The translations under genes and the position numbers were made by a program. A DNA stretch of 64,000 bases from Aquimarina atlantica (lineage in GTDB: Bacteria > Bacteroidota > Bacteroidia > Flavobacteriales > Flavobacteriaceae). Positions 9,190 through 14,753 of the stretch are shown one piece after another. The stretch is taken from the NCBI RefSeq assembly GCF_000626715.1, contig NZ_AQRA01000007.1, positions 62,001 to 126,000 of the forward strand, written 5' to 3'. Below the pieces are notes generated by a model, which worked only from the letters and a program-made list of their open reading frames with translations, was not told the DNA's origin and made no database searches. Numbering within the stretch: the first letter of the stretch is position 1; every line of letters begins with the position of its first letter.

Positions 9190-9441
9190 TTACATTCTTT
9201 GTTTTAGTCGTTCTTTCATTGCGTCTTTATCAGAACGATTAATACTAATTACTTTTGGGTTTTTTACCAATTTGGTTAATTTCATGTTTTTTGCAGTGTA
9301 CTTTCTACATGCTCTGCAATAAATCAAATGTATGTTTAGTTTTACTTTTTCCCAAAAAGTAGCTTCTTTATATTGATTTTTATCACAGAAGTGATTTGCT
9401 TCTGAACAACTTACTATTATTCCCTTCTTTTTATTACTCAT
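9190..9441 (-). CDS. ZAS-type zinc-finger anti-sigma factor
   Basis: An 83-residue soluble protein with the zinc-binding anti-sigma signature H-x3-C-x2-C (IHLIYCRAC) preceded by SCSEANHFCDKNQY. No membrane segment is present, so it would act in the cytoplasm, holding the adjacent ECF sigma factor inactive; zinc or thiol chemistry may act as the switch, as in ZAS proteins. I start it at the ATG at 9441, five nt after the sigma stop, rather than at an upstream ATG that overlaps the sigma gene. The tight spacing supports co-translation with its sigma partner. Confidence 0.78.
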   Translation of the reverse strand: MSNKKKGIIVSCSEANHFCDKNQYKEATFWEKVKLNIHLIYCRACRKYTAKNMKLTKLVKNPKVISINRSDKDAMKERLKQRM

Positions 9442-9446
9442 TTTTC

Positions 9447-10001
9447 CTAAAACCAATTTTTTTCCAGGCATTCGGCCATAGCTGTACGTGCTCTATGGAT
9501 GATCACCCATAGGTTAGACGCAGTGATATCAAATTCATTACAAATAGCCTCAGTATCGAAACCTTGAATTGTTTTTAATTTAAAAATCAGCGCTTGTTTT
9601 TGGGGTAATTTTCCCATGCAATCATGTATGGCTAAGCCTAACTCTTCGTTTTCGATCTCGCCTTCTGCATTACCATCAAAAGGATCCGCTACACGTTCTT
9701 CTAACCAATCACCTTCAGTTTCAGAATCAGAGGTATAGTTCATTCTTACCTCTGCTTTACCTTTGTTACTATTAATTTTGCGATAGTGGTCAATGATTTT
9801 TCTTTTCAGAATAGAAATAAGCCAGGTACGTTCACTAGCTTCACCTTTGAAATTTTTCATGGATTTAAGTCCGGCAAAGAATGTTTCCTGTACTAAATCC
9901 TGGGCAATTTCTTTATCATCAACTCTTACAATGGTATAGTTGAATAGGTAATCACTGTACTTATCCACCCACATATTTGGGTCTATGGTATTTGTTGACA
10001 T
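9447..10001 (-). CDS. ECF-type RNA polymerase sigma-70 factor
   Basis: A 184-residue sigma factor with only regions 2 and 4. Region 2 shows KEIAQDLVQETFFAGLKS and then ERTWLISILKRKIIDHYRK; region 4 is a helix-turn-helix around KLPQKQALIFKLKTIQGFDTEAICNEFDIT. It redirects RNA polymerase to a stress regulon. I start it at the ATG at 10001 (MSTNTIDPN) because an upstream ATG at 10028 overlaps a predicted -7 element. Next downstream come a zinc-type anti-sigma gene and its degenerate paralogue. Upstream, 100 nt away on the same strand, is the SRPBCC gene, so the sigma gene may be read both from its own promoter and by read-through. Confidence 0.92.
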   Translation of the reverse strand: MSTNTIDPNMWVDKYSDYLFNYTIVRVDDKEIAQDLVQETFFAGLKSMKNFKGEASERTWLISILKRKIIDHYRKINSNKGKAEVRMNYTSDSETEGDWLEERVADPFDGNAEGEIENEELGLAIHDCMGKLPQKQALIFKLKTIQGFDTEAICNEFDITASNLWVIIHRARTAMAECLEKNWF

Positions 10002-10025
10002 TATATTTCCTGTTGTTATATTCAC

Positions 10026-10033
10026 CAAAAATA
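10026..10033 (-). promoter_or_regulatory. Possible -7 element of the sigma-factor gene
   Basis: TATTTTTG on the minus strand, 25 nt before the chosen ATG, matches TAnnTTTG. No TTG at the usual upstream distance, so the call is weak; an ECF-type self-promoter is an alternative. Confidence 0.35.
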
Positions 10034-10100
10034 GGATAAAAAGTTGAATCTTATAGGGGCTTTAACGAATCAGTATTTTGTGTCTGCTAATATTGAATCC

Positions 10101-10586
10101 TTACAAACAGTTATCATGATGCGATTTTACTACATTTTTAGATTCTAAATACAGTTTTAGAGATTGATTACGGGCATTAAGAAATTGAGTAAGATGTTTT
10201 TTTAGAGCTAGATTATCAAATAATTTACCTAAAATACCATAAGGTGTTTTGTATTCGAGTATATCGATCATTTCTGTTCCAAATGCTGTTGTATAAAAAA
10301 TGTGTTGATGTTTAAAAGATTTAAAACATCCTTTGACCATTTCATCGGTAAAGTTATTTGGGGATTCATACTCTGTAATTATGCTTTTGTGAATGAGATA
10401 AATCCCAAAATGCTGCCCTCTCCAAGTAACGGTTTCTCCTAATTGGATTAATCCCGAAGTTTTTCCTGCTATGGCTTTCTCTTTAGTGTTATCTACGGAT
10501 ATCATATGAAAATCAATACTTCTGACTAAATCAAATACCTCTTCAACAGGGGATTTTATTTGAGTTGTTAGTCGTATAGTTGTCAT
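10101..10586 (-). CDS. SRPBCC family protein
   Basis: A 161-residue START-like (SRPBCC) fold protein, starting TTIRLTTQIKSPVEEVFDLVRSIDFH, with the family's later pattern of a hydrophobic-ligand cavity (TWRGQHFGIYLIHKSIITEYESPNNFTDEM reduced to paired strands) and a C-terminal long helix. Such proteins bind or process small hydrophobic molecules. It lies 6 nt after the TIGR01777 gene. In many bacteria SRPBCC and TIGR01777 proteins occur together, often near photolyase or carotenoid genes, so a link with lipid or light response is an inference only. Confidence 0.85.
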   Translation of the reverse strand: MTTIRLTTQIKSPVEEVFDLVRSIDFHMISVDNTKEKAIAGKTSGLIQLGETVTWRGQHFGIYLIHKSIITEYESPNNFTDEMVKGCFKSFKHQHIFYTTAFGTEMIDILEYKTPYGILGKLFDNLALKKHLTQFLNARNQSLKLYLESKNVVKSHHDNCL

Positions 10587-10592
10587 AATTTT

Positions 10593-11501
10593 CTAAGTAA
10601 GTGAAATTAGTGCCGGTTTAAGTTCGGGATATGAGAACTGAAATCCGTTATTTATGAGTTTTGAAGGAATTACATTTCTACTTTTGAGTACAAGTTCAGC
10701 TTCTGTGTTGATGATTCTGGCTCCAAGCTGAAGTATAGGCTTTGAAATAGGAACTCCAAAAGGGATTTTTATAACTTTCCTAAGTGTTTTCATAAAAACT
10801 AAGTTGGTTACTGGTTTAGGTGAAACAATATTTATCACACCTTCAATGCTAGAGTTTTTAATAATAAATTCGATACTTCTTGCAAAGTCTACTTCGTGTA
10901 TCCAGCTTAATTTTTGATTCCCATTACCTTGTTTTCCACCTAACCCAATTTTGATTAAATTAAGAATTGATGGCAAAGCTCCTCCCTTTTCTCCTAAGAC
11001 AATAGATGTTCTTAATGCAATTTTTCTGGTTTTTGGGGTTTGTTGGTTAAAAAAAGTTTTTTCCCATGATGTAGCGACATCAACAGAAAAACCAGTTCCT
11101 ATTTCTCCATCAATTTCATTCATTTCTTTATGTAAAGAATGTTTGTAAATGGTTGCTGTTGATGAGTTTAACCAGATTTTGGGAGGGTTTTTGCATTTAC
11201 GTATACTTTCTCCCAGAATTGAGGTTGAGATCACTCTTGAATTCAAAATAAGATCTTTATTCTTTTGGGTATATCTACAATCTACTGATTTACCTGTTAA
11301 GTTGATTAATATTTCTGAATTCTCTAGTTCTTGTATCCAATCTCCAGAGGTTTTTGCATTCCAATGAATAAATTGAACGTTATTTTCTGTTCTGCTTTTT
11401 CCACGAGTTAGAATTGTAATAGTTTCTGCTTTCGTTTTAAAATATTCTACAAGTATCTTTCCAAGAAAACCTGTTCCTGCTGCTATAACTATTTTTTTCA
11501 T
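10593..11501 (-). CDS. TIGR01777 family epimerase-like oxidoreductase
   Basis: A 302-residue NAD(P)-binding extended-SDR protein of the TIGR01777 type (E. coli YfcH, once called a cell-division inhibitor). The N-terminal AAGTGFLG at residues 7-14 is the Rossmann glycine motif; other family hallmarks are ILINLTGKSVDCRY, SSTATIY, the SWIHEVDFARSIEFII stretch and NIVSPKPVTN. The C terminus carries the short DUF1731-like tail seen in this family. The substrate is not known for any close relative I can name. It sits 13 nt after the methyltransferase and 6 nt before the SRPBCC gene, so it is firmly part of the operon. Confidence 0.9.
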   Translation of the reverse strand: MKKIVIAAGTGFLGKILVEYFKTKAETITILTRGKSRTENNVQFIHWNAKTSGDWIQELENSEILINLTGKSVDCRYTQKNKDLILNSRVISTSILGESIRKCKNPPKIWLNSSTATIYKHSLHKEMNEIDGEIGTGFSVDVATSWEKTFFNQQTPKTRKIALRTSIVLGEKGGALPSILNLIKIGLGGKQGNGNQKLSWIHEVDFARSIEFIIKNSSIEGVINIVSPKPVTNLVFMKTLRKVIKIPFGVPISKPILQLGARIINTEAELVLKSRNVIPSKLINNGFQFSYPELKPALISLT

Positions 11502-11514
11502 ATGTTTTCTAATT

Positions 11515-12396
11515 TCATTTTTCTGCGGTGATTAAATAATATCCAAAACTTTTGATATGCAGACCAGAAAGTAATGCAAATAGTGATCCTTTTAAGTTTT
11601 TCCAGCTTTGTGGTTTTAGGGTTTCTTTTCTACATAGTTTTTTTAGCATAAATCCCGTAATTGCGAAGGGAACATGAAGAACCGAAGGAGCAACTCTAAA
11701 TGATACATCTTCGATATTTATATCCTTAAAACCTATATGTCTTAATGTCTGTTCTACTTTTTTGATACTTCCTAAACCTTCTAGACTCCATCCTTTACAA
11801 AGTTGTTCATAACAATAATTACTACCTATACATAATTGCTCTTCGTCTTTTTTTAAGAACGCATCGGCTATCACTAATTTGGATCCGGGCTTTAGTATTC
11901 TGTATGCTTCCTGAAGTGCTTCTTTACTGTGTCCCGAATGACAAAAACTTTCTATGGCATAAGCTCCATCTACACTGTTGGTTTTGAAAGATGTATGGCA
12001 ATAATTTTCTTCTAAAATCAATCCATTTTTATGTTGTAATCTTTTATTTCCCTCTCTTACCTGAAAAGAAGAAAGTGTTACACCAATGATATGTAGTAGG
12101 GGATATTTTCTTAATCCATACTGTATCGCCCCGCCAATACCACATCCCAGATCTGTTACAAGCGAATTTTGTTTAGGAACTTGTAAGCGATCAAAAACCT
12201 GCTGATTCATTTCGTTAAGTATAGAATCCCTTTTTAGAATACTGGTTTTAAAAGGAATATAGTATCCAAAATGCATATTGAAATCGGTGCTCCAGAACTC
12301 ATAATCTTCTGTAGCTTCATCATAAAACCTGATTATTTTTTCTTTTGTAGTAGATTTCTTAAGTCTTAGTTTTTGTAATATGGTAAGTGTACTCAT
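11515..12396 (-). CDS. SAM-dependent methyltransferase (sterol/tocopherol/cyclopropane type)
   Basis: A 293-residue class I methyltransferase. Motif I is TDLGCGIGG at 81-89, followed by HIIGVTLSSFQVREGNKRL, characteristic of the group that includes gamma-tocopherol, sterol C-24 and cyclopropane-fatty-acid-like methyltransferases; EAYRILKPGSKLVIADAF is the post-motif region. The substrate is probably a lipid or isoprenoid quinone-like compound, but which is unknown. It follows two paralogous membrane-protein genes by 50 nt and precedes the TIGR01777 gene by 13 nt. Confidence 0.82.
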   Translation of the reverse strand: MSTLTILQKLRLKKSTTKEKIIRFYDEATEDYEFWSTDFNMHFGYYIPFKTSILKRDSILNEMNQQVFDRLQVPKQNSLVTDLGCGIGGAIQYGLRKYPLLHIIGVTLSSFQVREGNKRLQHKNGLILEENYCHTSFKTNSVDGAYAIESFCHSGHSKEALQEAYRILKPGSKLVIADAFLKKDEEQLCIGSNYCYEQLCKGWSLEGLGSIKKVEQTLRHIGFKDINIEDVSFRVAPSVLHVPFAITGFMLKKLCRKETLKPQSWKNLKGSLFALLSGLHIKSFGYYLITAEK

Positions 12397-12446
12397 AATC
12401 TTTAGTTGTAATTATTAAACTTTGGATGAATAAATAATTTGTTTTT

Positions 12447-12860
12447 CTACGATTGAGCATGTGGATCTTGAGTTTGTACTGTTTTTAGTGTTGAAGAAAG
12501 TTTTCTGCTAGCTTTTTTTCTTCCTCTAAAAAAAAGAAGTAGATTAAGAAATAACATTGTCCCTAAGTACATTGAAAAACCACCTACTTTGAAGCTTAAA
12601 ATTTCAATAAGATTTTGATAGGTATTTTGAAAATCATAAGAGTCAATTTTAAGGATAAGTAAAGCCCAACCAATATTTAATAAATAAAAACCAACTTCAA
12701 ATAATCGATTTGTAGCTAAAGCGATATCTTTTCGATCTCTAAAAATGTCAATCATAAATGTTTTACCATTTTTGAATAGTGTTCTAGAAACAAAATAAGT
12801 TAGCGTAATTACGATAGGGAGATAAATGATGTAGCCGATAAAAATTTTAGAATTTTCCAT
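12447..12860 (-). CDS. Small multi-pass membrane protein (paralogue A)
   Basis: A 137-residue protein with three hydrophobic segments (about 8-27, 54-72 and 90-112) and a basic, serine-rich cytoplasmic-looking tail. It shares clear similarity with the gene immediately upstream: both have a segment of the form xxNGxxF and then GFYLLNIGWALLIL versus GYYLLNIGYAIITL. No known family recognised. It is 17 nt from its paralogue and 50 nt from the methyltransferase, in the same operon, so the pair may form a heteromeric membrane complex that serves the soluble enzymes. Confidence 0.75.
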   Translation of the reverse strand: MENSKIFIGYIIYLPIVITLTYFVSRTLFKNGKTFMIDIFRDRKDIALATNRLFEVGFYLLNIGWALLILKIDSYDFQNTYQNLIEILSFKVGGFSMYLGTMLFLNLLLFFRGRKKASRKLSSTLKTVQTQDPHAQS

Positions 12861-12877
12861 AATGTTATAATAGATTG

Positions 12878-13222
12878 TTATTTAAAGTTTTTGATAAATT
12901 TTGTAATCCAGAAAAGGTTGAAATAATGCAGTCCTGCTAGAGTATAAATAATGATTCCCATACGATTAAATATTACCTCTACCATTTGAGTTATTGTTTG
13001 TAAGGTAGGCCAACCAGATAAAGTAATTATAGCATACCCGATATTTAATAAGTAATACCCAATTAAAAGTATATTATTAATACGTATGCAAAACTCGGTG
13101 TCATTAGGAATGAGATGTGTAACAAAGATGTTTCCGTTTTGATAACAAATTAATCCTACTTTGATAATGATAAACGCGGTTATGAATATGTAAATACTAT
13201 ATGCTATTATATTTAAACTCAT
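12878..13222 (-). CDS. Small multi-pass membrane protein (paralogue B)
   Basis: A 114-residue, strongly hydrophobic protein with three predicted membrane helices, paralogous to the gene at 12447-12860 (shared YxLLNIGxAxxxL core). It overlaps the end of the upstream membrane-protein gene by 26 nt, which suggests translational coupling. No function known. It lacks the basic C-terminal tail of its paralogue. Confidence 0.72.
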   Translation of the reverse strand: MSLNIIAYSIYIFITAFIIIKVGLICYQNGNIFVTHLIPNDTEFCIRINNILLIGYYLLNIGYAIITLSGWPTLQTITQMVEVIFNRMGIIIYTLAGLHYFNLFWITKFIKNFK

Positions 13223-13547
13223 AGCTTATTTTTTTAATTTTATAGGTAGTATATACAAAGTATCCAGCAATGGTCATAGGAATAATAAATAGGAATATAG
13301 GAGCAAAGTCAGAATTCATAATGTCTGTTAGGCATAATAATCCATAAATGATAGTCAGGCATGAGTAAATTAATAGGTGTTTCTTTTGTTGATTATTGAA
13401 TTTTCTCCAGTACATGAATAAGGTTATTGCAAGAGTTACTTGTATACCGCCGAGAAAAATTTGAGCTAGTAATCCATAATAAATGGTAAGATATAATATC
13501 AAAGTGATGATAAAACTCCATTTGTTTATATTGTGTATTGTTTTCAT
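13197..13547 (-). CDS. Small membrane protein, first gene of the operon
   Basis: A 116-residue protein with four hydrophobic segments and short polar loops (motifs such as YWRKFNNQQKKHLL between helices 2 and 3). It is not obviously related to the two membrane proteins that follow. As the first gene of the train it is preceded, 19-37 nt upstream, by the TTTCA-N8-TGAAA motif that also precedes the GbsR-type regulator gene. No family recognised. Confidence 0.72.
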   Translation of the reverse strand: MKTIHNINKWSFIITLILYLTIYYGLLAQIFLGGIQVTLAITLFMYWRKFNNQQKKHLLIYSCLTIIYGLLCLTDIMNSDFAPIFLFIIPMTIAGYFVYTTYKIKKISYEFKYNSI

Positions 13548-13565
13548 ATTTCTATAATTTTAAAG

Positions 13566-13583
13566 TTTCAGAAAAAATTGAAA
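13566..13583. promoter_or_regulatory. Putative operator of the GbsR-type regulator (operon side)
   Basis: TTTCA, 8 AT-rich nt, TGAAA (flanked by G and C, giving GTTTCA...TGAAAC). The same arrangement with the same spacing lies upstream of the regulator gene at 14167-14184. Located 19 nt before the first membrane-protein gene. Confidence 0.6.
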
Positions 13584-13597
13584 CTATAATTGAAAAT

Positions 13598-13620
13598 AAA
13601 AAGGAGAACGCCTCCTTTTT
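13598..13620 (-). terminator. Terminator of the GbsR-type regulator gene
   Basis: 9-bp stem AAAAAGGAG / CTCCTTTTT with a 5-nt loop, 16 nt past the regulator's stop; the second arm merges into a T-run on the minus strand. It separates the regulator transcript from the operon promoter region. Confidence 0.75.
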
Positions 13621-13635
13621 TGTTTACAGTGCTTT

Positions 13636-14139
13636 TTATTTAATTAACTTTACCAATGCTTTTGTGATCCAGTTATGATCCTGACCAATAACTCTATTCA
13701 TTAAAATATCTAAGGTGTCAGCCATTTCATGTAATGCCTTGGTTTGCTTTATTAATTCTTTGGTTTTTGCGGTCCCATCTTCATCAATGTTCGAAACATC
13801 TTTTAAGATTTTGATAGTCGGTTGTAACTCTCTTCTACTTCTTTCTTTGGCGATTTGCCTTGCTAATTCCTGTACGTCCTTTTCTGAGGTAAAATATTCT
13901 TTTCGTTCTCCCATTTTATTTTCTTTGAAAACAATACCCCAATCCATCAATTGACGTAGATTCATACTGGTATTGCCTCTAGAGATTTGTAATTGTTCCA
14001 TAATATCTTCCATAGAAAGAGGTTTTGGAGATATTAATAATAAAGCATGGATCTGTGCCATTGCTTTATTAATACCCCATAAGGTTCCTAAAGATCCCCA
14101 GGTAGAAATAAACTTATTTTTTGCTTCATCATAATTCAT
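13636..14139 (-). CDS. GbsR/MarR-type transcriptional regulator
   Basis: A 167-residue winged helix-turn-helix regulator. The N terminus (KNKFISTWGSLGTLWGINK) and the wHTH stretch SMEDIMEQLQISRGNTSMNLRQL with wing residues GIVFKENKMGERKEYF are typical of the GbsR group, known in Bacillus as a choline-responsive repressor of betaine synthesis. The C-terminal half is helical and may dimerise. It lies upstream of the membrane-protein operon on the same strand, separated by a terminator, and both units have a TTTCA-N8-TGAAA motif in front, so it probably controls itself and the operon. The ligand is unknown. Confidence 0.85.
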   Translation of the reverse strand: MNYDEAKNKFISTWGSLGTLWGINKAMAQIHALLLISPKPLSMEDIMEQLQISRGNTSMNLRQLMDWGIVFKENKMGERKEYFTSEKDVQELARQIAKERSRRELQPTIKILKDVSNIDEDGTAKTKELIKQTKALHEMADTLDILMNRVIGQDHNWITKALVKLIK

Positions 14140-14166
14140 GTTACAAATATATAAAAAATTTCAAAC

Positions 14167-14184
14167 TTTCAAAAAATATTGAAA
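14167..14184. promoter_or_regulatory. Putative operator of the GbsR-type regulator (self side)
   Basis: TTTCA-N8-TGAAA, 28 nt upstream of the regulator's ATG, same arm sequence and spacing as the site at 13566-13583. A further TTTCAA half-site lies at 14159-14164. Confidence 0.6.
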
Positions 14185-14233
14185 CATAGAAAATAATATG
14201 TACTTCAAATCAGTAATATTTTGATGTGATGTA

Positions 14234-14252
14234 TTGGCTATAGTATAGCCAA
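14234..14252. repeat. Perfect 8-bp palindrome (TTGGCTAT-AGT-ATAGCCAA)
   Basis: Perfect inverted repeat in the gap between the regulator and the M28 peptidase gene. Could be an operator. It is close to a pair of direct repeats. Confidence 0.5.
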
Positions 14253-14271
14253 AGGGTGTACTAAATTGTGT

Positions 14272-14302
14272 TTTAGGACATCTTTTCATTGATTTAGGAC
14301 AT
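14272..14302. repeat. Two direct repeats TTTAGGACAT with 21-nt period
   Basis: Identical 10-nt units at 14272-14281 and 14293-14302, exactly two helical turns apart, which suits a protein binding one DNA face. They lie 66 nt before a small ORF. Confidence 0.5.
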
Positions 14303-14367
14303 ACATATATTGGTTAGGCAGGATTTTTTTGATAGCTTAGTTTGCTTAAATACACAAAAATCAACTT

Positions 14368-14487
14368 ATGAAACTTACTAACCTACTTACGAGCATTTGG
14401 TATGCAACTTGGGATCCCTCCCGAGCGCAACTGATCTATAACATCACTTCACAAAAAGACTTGACGACAAGAGGTCTTAGGGTATAA
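14368..14487 (+). CDS. Possible 39-residue small protein
   Basis: ATG to TAA reading of 39 codons starting MKLTNLLTSIWYATWDPS and ending DLTTRGLRV. The DNA is noticeably less AT-rich than its surroundings (a stretch with GGGATCCCTCCCGAGCGC). It matches no family I know, and there is no strong ribosome-binding signal, but that is common in Bacteroidota. It could be a real small gene, a relic of a larger one, or chance. The palindrome and direct repeats upstream give some support. Confidence 0.25.
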   Translation: MKLTNLLTSIWYATWDPSRAQLIYNITSQKDLTTRGLRV

Positions 14488-14679
14488 CTTTTAATTTTAG
14501 GTGAACTACGTATTGCATAGTTTGGCAGAAACAAGTTTGTTTTTGCAATAGGTTTTATTATCGATGAATGACCTGATATTTTCTAGATGATAATTTCTAA
14601 AACGTATCCATCTTTTACATTTTTTGTAATTGATAGATTATTACGGATTTACCTTGATTACTCTACGATAAACCGTCTT

Positions 14680-14708
14680 TTGTTCGACTTTGGTATTATG
14701 TACTTTAG
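14680..14708 (+). promoter_or_regulatory. Possible promoter of the M28 peptidase gene
   Basis: TTG, 18 nt, TACTTTAG (seven of eight matches to TAnnTTTG), about 45 nt upstream of the ATG at 14754. Confidence 0.4.
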
Positions 14709-14753
14709 CTACTACACAAACACAAATTATAAACTCAACAAACTAAACTAACG

